From Treponema sp. (GTDB taxonomy: Bacteria > Spirochaetota > Spirochaetia > Treponematales > Breznakiellaceae): 64,000 nucleotides of DNA. The notes beneath the pieces were generated by a model. It was not told the DNA's origin and searched no databases. It worked only from the letters and a program-made list of their open reading frames with translations. Location of the stretch: the NCBI GenBank assembly GCA_009787835.1, contig WQSN01000003.1, positions 51,525-115,524 on the forward strand, given 5' to 3'. The translations under genes and the position numbers were made by a program. Position 1 is the stretch's first letter; the number at the start of each line of letters is the position of its first letter. Below, piece by piece: positions 28,355-36,945 of this stretch.

Positions 28355-29575
28355 TTATCCAGCTGCGACCGCTTCTCTCGCAAGGATGCGGTAAGGGCCT
28401 GAGTGAGAGCTTCTTAATCTGAAGATATAAGTAGTGCCTGTCTTAACCCCCCAAATATCAATACCTACCCAAACATTTTGATCTTGTTTAATATAATTAG
28501 CGTTAATATGCTCAAGGGATTCAGTGAAGGCTTCCAGGGTTGTATCCGTGCTGCCTGTCGTTTCTACAATCAGAAAATCAAAGCCGCTCCCTGTAGTCGT
28601 GACTCTGAACCAGTGTTCTTCGCCCTGTTCTATATACCCGTTTATAAATGATCCTGGCACAAGTTTAACCGGAACGGGAGAAATTACCGGGTCTGACCAT
28701 TCATTAGTTGTCATGTGAAGGGTCTCCTCCTGAACCCTGGCAGGGACTGACCACGCATGATAATACACTTCATCGCTTGAGTTGGCGTATACGGAAATTC
28801 GGGCTTTTGTTGTATCTGTATGCATAATCTGGTTATCCCATGACATTATTTCAATTCCGGCAGGATACAGCCTAACTTCATAACCATCGCCGTCTTTAGA
28901 TACCCACCATGAATAAATTTCGTTTGCGCCTGCGCCGTTCTTTTTAAAATCACGGGCGAAATATCCGCCGTCAAAGAGTCCGTCTGATGTAAGCTCGGAT
29001 GAATTTCCGCGTCCGTTTATCCATGTTCCGGCGAATTCATATAAATCTCCGTTAAGGATTTTTGCGTAAGGGCCGGCCGTCAATGCCTGCTCTTCCAGAT
29101 AATCGAGCCATTCCGCCTGTTCCCAAAAATTCAGGCTCGACAAATCAGGATAAAGAGAGCGGATATGCGCTGCGTCCGCTTCTGGCAGTTGATTATCTTC
29201 AAACGCACCCATGCCGATATATTTAACACTGTCCGGAATGACTACGCTGGTCAGTTGATTATTGGCGAACGCCCAATGACTGATATGAGTAACGCTGTTT
29301 GGAATTACAACGCTGGTTAAATTTTTTCCCTTGAATACTTCTCTATCAATAGTAATAACACCATCGGGAATGACAACGCTTCCTCCGCTCCCCAAATAAT
29401 GTAACAAAATAGTGTCGTCCATTATAAAATCTGAATAATTAACCTGTGGCTGTTCTGTGGTTTCTGCTTGATGTTGGGTTTGCTGTTGTGTCTCGTTTTT
29501 TGGAGTACAGGCTGTAACCATAATTGTTAAAATCGCAAGAATACCTATAATAAGAATCTGCCTTATTTTTTTCAT
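28355..29575 (-). CDS. BspA-like leucine-rich-repeat lipoprotein
   Basis: 406 residues from ATG 29575, with AGGAGA upstream. An extension to 29635 adds 20 residues with no ribosome site. Lipobox TIMVTAC (Cys near residue 23). Residues about 55-130 carry BspA/LRR_5 repeats: VVIPDGVITIDREVF, SVVIPNSVTHISHWAFANNQ and SVVIPDSVKYIGMGAFEDNQ. A middle domain has the WINGRGNSSEL pattern. The C-terminal 95 residues (GSFINGYIEQGEEHWFRV, then TGTTYIFRLRS) resemble a PPC-type beta domain. BspA-like proteins of oral treponemes bind host matrix. Here a surface adhesin is likely but unproven. Own promoter upstream. Confidence 0.82.
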   Translation of the reverse strand: MKKIRQILIIGILAILTIMVTACTPKNETQQQTQHQAETTEQPQVNYSDFIMDDTILLHYLGSGGSVVIPDGVITIDREVFKGKNLTSVVIPNSVTHISHWAFANNQLTSVVIPDSVKYIGMGAFEDNQLPEADAAHIRSLYPDLSSLNFWEQAEWLDYLEEQALTAGPYAKILNGDLYEFAGTWINGRGNSSELTSDGLFDGGYFARDFKKNGAGANEIYSWWVSKDGDGYEVRLYPAGIEIMSWDNQIMHTDTTKARISVYANSSDEVYYHAWSVPARVQEETLHMTTNEWSDPVISPVPVKLVPGSFINGYIEQGEEHWFRVTTTGSGFDFLIVETTGSTDTTLEAFTESLEHINANYIKQDQNVWVGIDIWGVKTGTTYIFRLRSSHSGPYRILAREAVAAG

Positions 29576-29606
29576 ATAATATTCTCCTTTAATTCCTTTG
29601 ACCCAG

Positions 29607-29635
29607 ATTATATAAAAATATCTTTTTTTATACAA
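29607..29635 (-). promoter_or_regulatory. Possible promoter of the BspA-like lipoprotein gene
   Basis: On the minus strand TTGTAT (29635-29630), a 17-nt spacer and TATAAT (29612-29607). The -35 box matches only three of six, so this call rests mainly on the -10 box and spacing. Confidence 0.45.
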
Positions 29636-29751
29636 TAATTATTTTATAGCTTTCCCGCAGATTGGCTCCTGCGTCATGGAAACCGCAATACGGTTTATTT
29701 CATTGGGAGCGCTGAGACGAATTGGTGTGCGGCAAAAGGGCAGCGCGATTT

Positions 29752-30729
29752 TTACCAGGCGTCATATTGCACATAACGTTCGTATAAATTGCCGGGCGGA
29801 GCTTCAATCGTGTACTCCAGAAACTCCAGTCTCCACGCGTGTAAAAAAAACTGAGGGAAATGATTTTCTCCCTGAATGCGCTTTTCATTTGCGATTGACG
29901 CTCCATACTTAATATCTCCCGCCAGTGGATGCCCGTGAGATGAAGCCTGAACGCGTATCTGATGAGTTCTTCCTGTTGTAATTTCCGCTTTGATCAGAGT
30001 GTAACCATTTTCAGTTTTTAAAGGCATTACTTTGGTAACCGCTGTTTTGCTATCAGGCTGACTTTTTACTTTTTTGTATTTTAACTCATCATTATTTGTA
30101 TATGAAATAAAACTTTTTTTTCTGACGCTGTCCCTGACAAGTTCGTCTGTCCATGTTTCCTCTTTTTCAACTGCGCCTTCCACAACTGCAAGGTAAGTTT
30201 TTTTTACCTTCCTTTCCCGCATTAAGGAACTGAACATACGTGCGCCTTCAATATTTACAGAAAAAATAACAATACCGCTTGAAGGTTTGTCCAGTCTGTG
30301 TAATGGACCGGGTTTAAAAGATAATGAATGAGGCGTCTTTCCTGCGAGAAAAGAGAGTACCATTTCATTCAGACTGTCATTTCCGTGAACGGCGAGACCG
30401 GGCGGTTTATTTACCGCGAGAAGACCGCAGCCCTGCCATAAAATTTCCAATTGAGAAAAATTGCATTCCTGCACGGATGATGGTATAATATTCGCAGAGG
30501 GGAGAGGAGATCCGGCCTGCGCTGATCCATGAGTGTCTTTTATAGAGGGGATATAAATAGCCGCTCCGCTGTCAAGCCGATCCTGTGCTTTGGCCGGTTT
30601 TCCGTTTATTTTTACCTGTCCCTGACGTAAGAGCCTGTGTATCAAAGGCAGCGGACATTCAGGCAGAGCCTTACGCAGTATTCTGTCCAATCGGCGTCCT
30701 TTATCATTTTCGCCGGTAATCAGTTCCAT
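29752..30729 (-). CDS. RluA-family rRNA/tRNA pseudouridine synthase
   Basis: Isomerises specific uridines in rRNA or tRNA. 325 residues. An N-terminal S4 RNA-binding domain (residues about 10-65, RLDRILRKALPECPLPLIHRLLRQGQVKINGK) is followed by the catalytic domain. Catalytic Asp lies in GPLHRLDKPSSGIVIF, and other family blocks are LAVNKPPGLAVHG and GRTHQIRVQASSHGHPLAGDIKYG. The layout fits RluC/RluD, but the exact target position cannot be read from sequence. The gene is alone on the minus strand and divergent from the 30853 gene. Confidence 0.9.
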   Translation of the reverse strand: MELITGENDKGRRLDRILRKALPECPLPLIHRLLRQGQVKINGKPAKAQDRLDSGAAIYIPSIKDTHGSAQAGSPLPSANIIPSSVQECNFSQLEILWQGCGLLAVNKPPGLAVHGNDSLNEMVLSFLAGKTPHSLSFKPGPLHRLDKPSSGIVIFSVNIEGARMFSSLMRERKVKKTYLAVVEGAVEKEETWTDELVRDSVRKKSFISYTNNDELKYKKVKSQPDSKTAVTKVMPLKTENGYTLIKAEITTGRTHQIRVQASSHGHPLAGDIKYGASIANEKRIQGENHFPQFFLHAWRLEFLEYTIEAPPGNLYERYVQYDAW

Positions 30730-30852
30730 TATTTCATTATATTACATTAAAGAGTTAAATTATTTACCATGAACAGGGACGTTTTATGATCATCAGGAGC
30801 TTCCAAAACTCCTTACTTGACAAAAAACATGTATTCTAAGACTATATTATTA

Positions 30853-31326
30853 ATGACAACGCCAGAGGCAATTAAGTCCCTTTTGGGGAATGATATATTT
30901 TTGTCTGCTATTTTCAGCTTATGTATAGCCCAAATTCTAAAGATGGCCGTTTATTTATTAACAAGCAAACATAAAAAGATGAGGATAGCAATTGTGACTG
31001 CTATTTGGCGCACAGGAGGGATGCCGTCAAGTCATTCGGCTATTGTGTGTTCTCTTGCGACAACAACCGCGCTTAGCGAAGGCATAGATTCAAATATTTT
31101 TGTCTTCAGCCTGATTTTTGCGATGGTTGTTCTTCGGGATGCTCTTGGTGTAAGAAGAGCCGCCGGTATGCAGGCAAGAGCGCTTAATAACCTTGGAAAA
31201 CAAACCGCGGAAAAAACCGGTATTGAATTTCGTACAATCAAGGAAATTCAGGGACATACTCCGCTTGAAGTAACGGTTGGGGCCTTATTGGGCATCGTTA
31301 TTGCAGTTGGTTTCCATTTTATTTAG
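30853..31326 (+). CDS. Divergent PAP2-family (DUF212/YuiD-like) membrane protein
   Basis: About 157 residues with four membrane segments. The DUF212 pattern is clear: AIWRTGGMPSSHSAIVCSLATTTAL (PSSH as in PAP2 phosphatases), VVLRDALGVRRAAGMQA and GHTPLEVTVGALLGI. The biochemical activity of the family is not established. The start is uncertain. ATG 30853 gives the usual family length but has no ribosome site, and in-frame alternatives are ATG 30829 and TTG 30817. That TTG lies in a TTGACA hexamer that could be a -35 box. First gene of a long close-packed unit that includes the Rnf-like genes. Confidence 0.82.
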   Translation: MTTPEAIKSLLGNDIFLSAIFSLCIAQILKMAVYLLTSKHKKMRIAIVTAIWRTGGMPSSHSAIVCSLATTTALSEGIDSNIFVFSLIFAMVVLRDALGVRRAAGMQARALNNLGKQTAEKTGIEFRTIKEIQGHTPLEVTVGALLGIVIAVGFHFI

Positions 31327-31335
31327 GCCGGCTGT

Positions 31336-32925
31336 ATGTCTTTTTCCCGCTCCGTTCTGGTTTTGTGCCTTGCTTCACTGGTAGCGATGTTCGGGCTTTT
31401 GGTTTTCGGTTCAAAGGCGGGGTATGATGAATACAGAAGCGGATACGCGGTGCTTACATTTAATTCCGATATCGAAGACAGCGCGGTAAGAGAGCTTCTG
31501 GATGCCGGAATAGACAGTTTCGCCGGATCTCCTGTAAGCGAATCCTTACAGTGGGTGCTGCTTGATGAATTTGATTCTGTTAATGTAATACCTCTGGAAG
31601 AATACGCCGAACGTGTCTTCCCTTTTGATCCCCGCAATGACGGTTACGCGCAAAAATTAAAAGATATTTTTATACATAATGGCAAACGGTTTGTTTACAT
31701 TCCGCTTAATTCCGGCAATTGGGCTCAGACGCTCATGGATCAGCAGTTCAGGAATCTGTTGGGTGACATTCCTTTCGCCGCGGATTATTTCGCCATCGGA
31801 AAGCCTTTATCATTTTATTTTATAACATTCGCCGCGGCTTCCCTGGCTCTGCTGATTATTTGTTATGTGAAGAAAAAATTTCAGCCTGGAGTAATCAGCA
31901 TTATCACCCTGCTTCCTGTTCTTTTATCGCTTTCTTTTTTCGGAGCGCCGGGAATCGCCGCCGCCGCTCTTTTGGTCGGGTTTGCAGTAATGCTTCGTGA
32001 ACCGTTATATGAATTGTTTTTGCTGTACAGGAATCACAGAAGCGGCATTAAAAGAAAAAAGATTTTCCGAAAGAATTTCGCAGAACCATATATGATGCAT
32101 CTGATTCTGCTGCCGGTGTTTATCGCGGCATTGGCCGCCCTGACCTTTTTAACAGAGCTGAATTATTTATTTATGCTGATAATTTTTATTACAGTATGCG
32201 CGCTTTTCACATTCGCCATTAAAACATTGTCGCTTATGGGCGGAAACCACAGGCGTTTTTCTCCCGTGCTGATAAACCGGAAACAGATAATGGATTTTAA
32301 TTTTTCCCTTTATATGCTGCCCTTTACTATCGCGGCTTTCGCTGTAATGCTTTTAACGCCCAACATGAGCGGCGCTTATGTTTCTGACGGTAAACTCAAT
32401 CATGTTAATATAATAGACGAGCAGGAATATTACGCGCATTTGATTTTCCAGTCGTCTTTTTCCGTGCGGCAGTTTGGCAGTTCATCATCAGGTTATCCCT
32501 CTTATATGTTTGATAAAGACGGCCTTCCGGTTCCGGATCCAAACAGCGTTTCCGTTTCTGATGTTAACTTAAACTCTTATCCCCCCTTTCCCCTGAAACA
32601 TTTAATGGAGTTTTTTGGTAATTTAGGCAGCCCGGATAAAGTAAACAGAATAGGTTACAATAATCAGGGAATGACCGGAAACATGTCCCTGCTTATTTTG
32701 CTGCTTTTTATTTTACCGGGATTATTTTCAATTAAATTTATTAATGATAGAATTAACTATATGCCCAAAGGACAGTTTGCCGTAATTAACAGATCGCCCG
32801 GAGTATTGTACGGAGCCGATATCAGCAGGAGGAAAACGCTGCTTTACTCCGCGCCGGGACAGAAGAATGAAGGTTCCTACTCATATAAAAGCAAAAAATC
32901 TTTCCGTATCCAGAGGGACGCATAA
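31336..32925 (+). CDS. Large polytopic membrane protein upstream of rnfC, unknown
   Basis: 529 residues from ATG 31336. The N-terminal hydrophobic segment (VLVLCLASLVAMFGLLVFGS) is followed by about 140 periplasmic-looking residues, then roughly seven membrane segments between residues 165 and 350, a hydrophilic loop of about 90 residues, and a last helix (MSLLILLLFILPGLFSIKF). No cofactor or catalytic motif was recognised. It is 10 bp from the preceding gene and 3 bp from rnfC, so it is a steady partner of the Rnf-like cluster and may be part of, or assemble, that complex. That role is inference from position. Confidence 0.7.
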   Translation: MSFSRSVLVLCLASLVAMFGLLVFGSKAGYDEYRSGYAVLTFNSDIEDSAVRELLDAGIDSFAGSPVSESLQWVLLDEFDSVNVIPLEEYAERVFPFDPRNDGYAQKLKDIFIHNGKRFVYIPLNSGNWAQTLMDQQFRNLLGDIPFAADYFAIGKPLSFYFITFAAASLALLIICYVKKKFQPGVISIITLLPVLLSLSFFGAPGIAAAALLVGFAVMLREPLYELFLLYRNHRSGIKRKKIFRKNFAEPYMMHLILLPVFIAALAALTFLTELNYLFMLIIFITVCALFTFAIKTLSLMGGNHRRFSPVLINRKQIMDFNFSLYMLPFTIAAFAVMLLTPNMSGAYVSDGKLNHVNIIDEQEYYAHLIFQSSFSVRQFGSSSSGYPSYMFDKDGLPVPDPNSVSVSDVNLNSYPPFPLKHLMEFFGNLGSPDKVNRIGYNNQGMTGNMSLLILLLFILPGLFSIKFINDRINYMPKGQFAVINRSPGVLYGADISRRKTLLYSAPGQKNEGSYSYKSKKSFRIQRDA

Positions 32926-32928
32926 GGT

Positions 32929-34242
32929 ATGAAGACTTATTCTTTTCCACGCGGCGGATTTATATTTGAAGATTCTACCGCGCCGCTGAAGAGTGAGGAT
33001 AACCGCGCGATTGACGCGTTTCTGCCCGTGATTTCCGTTATATCTCTTGGCGACTCAAAATCAAAAGTATATCCTCTTGTTTCGCCCGGTGATGTTGTGC
33101 GGGAAGGCATGCTTATCGGAAAATCATCCGGACCGATGTCTGTTAATGTACATGCTACGGTTCCCGGCAGGGTTATCCGCAAAGTAACATGGAAGGACAG
33201 GGAAAACAGGGATAATGAAGGTTTTGTAATAAAAATGGAAGGGTCTTTTGAAAGGCTGGGCAGAAAGGAAGAAATGTTTTCCTGGGCGGGATTAAACGGA
33301 TATGATCTTCAAAGGCTTATTTCGGAATACGGCATTGTTGAAATGGAAAACGCTGGCCGGCCTTTGTCGCAGATTATATCCGCTTTCAGAAAAGAAAATG
33401 AAAAATTAACGCTTGTTATACGATGCGTATTCGATGATCCCTGGCTGGTAGCCGATTATGCGCTGTGTATGGAAAGGATCAGGGAAGTTATTGAAGGCGC
33501 TTCCATTGTAGCAAAGGCGTGTTTAAAAGTAAAACATATAATTTTCGCGGTATCGCATCATGAGAAAAATGATCTGGGGGTCAAGCTGCTCGCAGAGGCG
33601 GAAAACCTGGGCTTTCCTTCATCCATTGTGCTGACAGGCTGCCGTTATCCGCAGCGCAACAACAGGGAGCTTGAAATGGCTCTGCGTCTATACGAAAAAA
33701 ATGAAGGGCTTACTCTGGGTTCATTTTTAATTCTGGGTCCTTCCGTTCTTGCAGCTGTCGCGGATACTGTTAAATATAAAAAGCCTGTTTTGGATCGCTA
33801 TGTGGCTGTCGGAGGATCCGCCGTTCAAAAACCTCAAATAATGAAGGTCAGGATTGGAACCAGAGTAGGAGAGCTGATAGAACAATGCGGAGGTTTTATA
33901 AAAAAACCATGCCGTATTGTGGTTGGTTCTCCTCTCTCGGGAAGGGAAGTAATGTACCTTGACGAACCTGTTGAGAAAACCTGTTACGCGATTGCCGCCA
34001 TGTCAAAAGAACAGGCGGCGATTCATGATCATCAGAATTGCATAAATTGCGGCGAATGCAGGGCGGTATGTCCTGTTGGGCTTGATCCGCAGTATATTTA
34101 TAAACAGATTAAAATATTGGGAGCGGAAAATACAGAAGTGAATGACTGCCACGGATGCGGATGCTGTAAAATTGTCTGCCCTTCGGCCCTGCCGTTATCT
34201 GAAATAATACTTGAGAAGAAACGGGAGGTAAAAAGTGTCTGA
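32929..34242 (+). CDS. rnfC: RnfC-like iron-sulfur subunit, degenerate NADH/flavin motifs
   Basis: In true Rnf complexes RnfC binds NADH and FMN and passes electrons through two 4Fe-4S clusters. 437 residues. Both ferredoxin motifs are intact: CINCGECRAVCP (371-382) and CHGCGCCKIVCP (407-418). The N-terminal barrel-sandwich segment is recognisable. However, the glycine loop GGAxFPT is replaced (GIVEMENAGRPL, about 135-146), NGAECEPY is RCVFDDPW (about 165-172), and the YPxGAxKQL motif is YPQRNNREL. NADH and FMN binding therefore look lost. It overlaps rnfD by 8 bp. Confidence 0.85.
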   Translation: MKTYSFPRGGFIFEDSTAPLKSEDNRAIDAFLPVISVISLGDSKSKVYPLVSPGDVVREGMLIGKSSGPMSVNVHATVPGRVIRKVTWKDRENRDNEGFVIKMEGSFERLGRKEEMFSWAGLNGYDLQRLISEYGIVEMENAGRPLSQIISAFRKENEKLTLVIRCVFDDPWLVADYALCMERIREVIEGASIVAKACLKVKHIIFAVSHHEKNDLGVKLLAEAENLGFPSSIVLTGCRYPQRNNRELEMALRLYEKNEGLTLGSFLILGPSVLAAVADTVKYKKPVLDRYVAVGGSAVQKPQIMKVRIGTRVGELIEQCGGFIKKPCRIVVGSPLSGREVMYLDEPVEKTCYAIAAMSKEQAAIHDHQNCINCGECRAVCPVGLDPQYIYKQIKILGAENTEVNDCHGCGCCKIVCPSALPLSEIILEKKREVKSV

Positions 34243-35260
34243 ACTTTTCAGGCAAAAACCGCAGATAAATATTTCCTGTCCGAGCATCGGCAGAATGTGG
34301 CTTATCTGCGGCTGCGCTTTTTTTTGCATAATGCAATCGTCATTCAGCGACGGCGGACGATCTTTTTCAATCGCTGTTACCGCGCTGTTTACCGCCGTTT
34401 TTCTTGAGCTTATACTGATGCGCCGCCACAACGGTATTTCCAAAATAAAGGACGGAAGCGCCGCCGCCACAGCCCTGATTCTTTCAATGATGCTTCCGAA
34501 TCAAATTCACCCCGCTTACGCGGCATTAGGAGCGGCATTCGCCATTATTGTTGTAAAATACAGTTTCGGCGGCCTTGGATCCAACTGGCTTAATCCAGCC
34601 CTTGGCGGCTGGCTTTTTATCCGTTTTTCATGGCCTTCCGCTTTTTCAGGTTCATTAACCGGCGGCGCATCTTCTGCAACGGAATTTATTTCATCAAACG
34701 CAAGCGCTCTTGATAGCTCGGTTAACAATTTTATTAATAATTCAATTTTTTCTGTCACTTCTTCGCAGCTTCCCGCGGGGTATATAGATCTTCTTTTCTC
34801 CAATAATCCCGGAATTATTACGGACAGGGGGCTTTTTGTTCTGATTTTAGGCACTGTTTTTATTACCGCGTATGGAATTAACCGGGGCTGGGTTCCGTTT
34901 GTTTTTCTTTTTGTTTACGGTTTTCTGATTCGTATTACCGGAGCAAACGGCGAGGCCCTGAGCGGGGATGTGCTTTACGGTTTTTTTTCGGGCGGCACTA
35001 TCGCGGCGGCTTTTATACTTGCCGCGGAACCCGCAAGCGGCGCCAAATTACAATACGGAGTTTTATTCACTGTGGTTTTGGGAGCTGTGCTTTCATGGTT
35101 TTTCCGTTACCGCTGTATGGAATACACAGGCTGTTTTATCGCCCTTGCCCTTGTTAATTGCCTGACGCCGGTTGTCAGGCTCGTGGAAGATAAATTCTTT
35201 TTTTCACGCAGCAAGGAAAAAAATTCAGGTTCAGATGAAGCTCAGGAGAATCAAATATGA
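34235..35260 (+). CDS. rnfD: RnfD-like membrane subunit
   Basis: Integral membrane subunit of the ion-pumping Rnf complex, normally carrying covalent FMN on Thr. 341 residues from a GTG at 34235 with GGGAGG upstream. About eight membrane helices. It has family segments KDGSAAATALILSMMLPNQIHPAYAALGAAFAIIVVKYSFGGLGSNWLNPALGGWLF. The likely flavinylation site is SSATEF, near residue 149, corresponding to the SxATPL motif of RnfD proteins, so this subunit may still hold FMN. The C-terminal end is charged. Overlaps rnfG by 4 bp. Confidence 0.88.
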   Translation: MSELFRQKPQINISCPSIGRMWLICGCAFFCIMQSSFSDGGRSFSIAVTALFTAVFLELILMRRHNGISKIKDGSAAATALILSMMLPNQIHPAYAALGAAFAIIVVKYSFGGLGSNWLNPALGGWLFIRFSWPSAFSGSLTGGASSATEFISSNASALDSSVNNFINNSIFSVTSSQLPAGYIDLLFSNNPGIITDRGLFVLILGTVFITAYGINRGWVPFVFLFVYGFLIRITGANGEALSGDVLYGFFSGGTIAAAFILAAEPASGAKLQYGVLFTVVLGAVLSWFFRYRCMEYTGCFIALALVNCLTPVVRLVEDKFFFSRSKEKNSGSDEAQENQI

Positions 35261-35712
35261 TTAACTATTTTGATATAAAGGATAAATCAATCTTCCTGGG
35301 CTGGATTATCGGGCTGCTTTTTCTGATTTCGCTGATTTGGGTTTTATCGCAGAACGCGCAGGCGCATAATCTTTTAAGAACAGTAAATAATATTTTCATT
35401 ACTTCAGGCGATTCGCGCAGGCTGGTAAGCCAGGCGCGTCAGGTTAACGCAAAAGCCGGTCCTTTGGGTTATTGGTATAATATGAATTCAACGGATAAAA
35501 TGTTTGTCTTTGGAGTCTTTCAGGACGGAATCCTTGTCCCCCTCGGCGCTATAGTTTCAGCTAACGGCAGGGTGAATGAAGTAATACCATTAAGCGCGCA
35601 CGCTGCGCAGACTTTTGGCAATATATCGCAAAGCATTCTGAAGGTGTATATTACGCGCATAGAATCAGCGGCCCTGGTAAGCTTTGCAGAAACACAGGGA
35701 AGAAACAGATGA
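35257..35712 (+). CDS. rnfG: RnfG-like subunit lacking the flavinylation motif
   Basis: 151 residues, shorter than usual RnfG (about 180-220). One N-terminal membrane helix (IFLGWIIGLLFLISLIWVLS) precedes a periplasmic domain with an FMN-bind-like middle (FVFGVFQDGILVPLGAIVSANGRVNEVIPLSAHA). The C-terminal SGAT motif that receives covalent FMN by the ApbE transferase is absent, and the region reads ISQSILKVYITRIESAALVSF. Identification relies on gene order (C-D-G-E-A), topology and length. It could also be a subunit that has lost flavin function. Confidence 0.68.
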   Translation: MINYFDIKDKSIFLGWIIGLLFLISLIWVLSQNAQAHNLLRTVNNIFITSGDSRRLVSQARQVNAKAGPLGYWYNMNSTDKMFVFGVFQDGILVPLGAIVSANGRVNEVIPLSAHAAQTFGNISQSILKVYITRIESAALVSFAETQGRNR

Positions 35713-36365
35713 GCATTACCCGTCAGCATTCATTTTGGGGTTCTCTTTCTCCGCTTGGCGGATTAACAGGCGCCGGTCTTCTTATTATGTCCACCGCGCG
35801 TCTTTCATGGGCTGTTACCGTAACGGGATGCCTTTTCTGGGTATACGGACTTACGGCTTTTACCTTCGCTTTGCTGTCTTCAACATTGGGCAAAAAAATT
35901 TTTCCAAAAAGCGGACAAAATTATCTTTTTATATGTCTTGCCTCTTTTTTCGGCAGTATATATCTTTTGCTGTTCTGGCTGATATGTCCGTTTGCCGCGT
36001 TTGAGACTTTTATTCCGCTTATGCTTGTTCCCCTTTTCTACGCAGTATCAGGCGTATCGGAAAAAATAATATCTCCGCCCGAAAATCCCAGGCCGGATGT
36101 TTTTGATTATGTGTCAGAAGCTGTTTCGCAGGCGGCTGTTCTCGCTGCTTTATTAATCGCTTTTTCCATTCTAAGGGAACCTTTGGCTTATTGCACCCTT
36201 TCCTTTCCGGGTTCATCCCATGGAATGGTTACAATAATGTATTTTACTACAGGCGCTTTTTTCCCGATTGGGATATTCGCTCCCTCGGCCGGGGCGTTAT
36301 TGTTATTGGGTTTTTTCATTTGCCTGTACCAGTATTGTAAAAACGTTTTTTTCCGGGAGATATAG
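35709..36365 (+). CDS. rnfE: RnfE-like membrane subunit
   Basis: 218 residues with six predicted membrane helices, overlapping rnfG by 4 bp. RnfE and RnfA are paralogues that bury a shared cluster between Cys residues in LGLCPxLAVT-type and PLxxxNC-type motifs. Here these positions read LGGLTGAGLLIMST and FIPLMLVPLFYAVSG, so the conserved Cys residues are gone. Position between rnfG and rnfA-like genes and the six-helix topology are the basis of the call. Confidence 0.66.
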   Translation: MSITRQHSFWGSLSPLGGLTGAGLLIMSTARLSWAVTVTGCLFWVYGLTAFTFALLSSTLGKKIFPKSGQNYLFICLASFFGSIYLLLFWLICPFAAFETFIPLMLVPLFYAVSGVSEKIISPPENPRPDVFDYVSEAVSQAAVLAALLIAFSILREPLAYCTLSFPGSSHGMVTIMYFTTGAFFPIGIFAPSAGALLLLGFFICLYQYCKNVFFREI

Positions 36366-36366
36366 G

Positions 36367-36945
36367 ATGAATAATATTCCGGCCGGGTTTATGATTATTC
36401 TTTCCGCCTTTACAATGAATCTTGTGCTGCAATGCGCTCTTGGCATCAACGCGTCCTGTGCAAATCCCGGCAGAAGGCTTGCGCTTTCCAAGCTGGGAAT
36501 TATTTTTATTACGGTTATTCTGCTGTGGGGAATATTTTCCGGAATTATTTCTTCGATAAGTTCCGGCATCTTTATTTATGTGATTTTATTCCCTGTAAGT
36601 TTTATGGTTTATGACGGTCTGGAATTTATCGCTTTTAAGTATTTATTCAAAAGCGATCCAAAAGAGGAATGCTCCCTGAATTTTCCCGGAGGCATTACGG
36701 CAGCCGCGTTATTTATCTGTATAAATATCGCCAGCAATTTTCTCGCGGCTGTTGCTTTATCTTTTGGTTTTACATCAGGGATAATGCTTGTATTATTAAT
36801 CCTGGGCGAAATACGACGCAGGGCCGCTCTGGAATCGGTTCCGCGTTTTTTACGGGGAAAACCGCTGGTTCTTATTTCAATGGGGATGCTGTCGCTTGTT
36901 TTTTCCGTCAGCTCGATATTGCTTTTCAGGATGATTGGAAGTTAG
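36367..36945 (+). CDS. rnfA: RnfA-like membrane subunit
   Basis: 192 residues from ATG 36367, one base after the rnfE stop. A longer in-frame start at 36268 lies inside rnfE and is rejected. Six membrane helices. The first helix reads ILSAFTMNLVLQCALGINASC, which follows the RnfA pattern (NNFVLxxxLGxCP) only loosely. The second motif region, FIYVILFPVSFMVYDGLEF, has no Cys. The next gene starts with no gap, and no rnfB follows or precedes. Confidence 0.68.
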   Translation: MNNIPAGFMIILSAFTMNLVLQCALGINASCANPGRRLALSKLGIIFITVILLWGIFSGIISSISSGIFIYVILFPVSFMVYDGLEFIAFKYLFKSDPKEECSLNFPGGITAAALFICINIASNFLAAVALSFGFTSGIMLVLLILGEIRRRAALESVPRFLRGKPLVLISMGMLSLVFSVSSILLFRMIGS

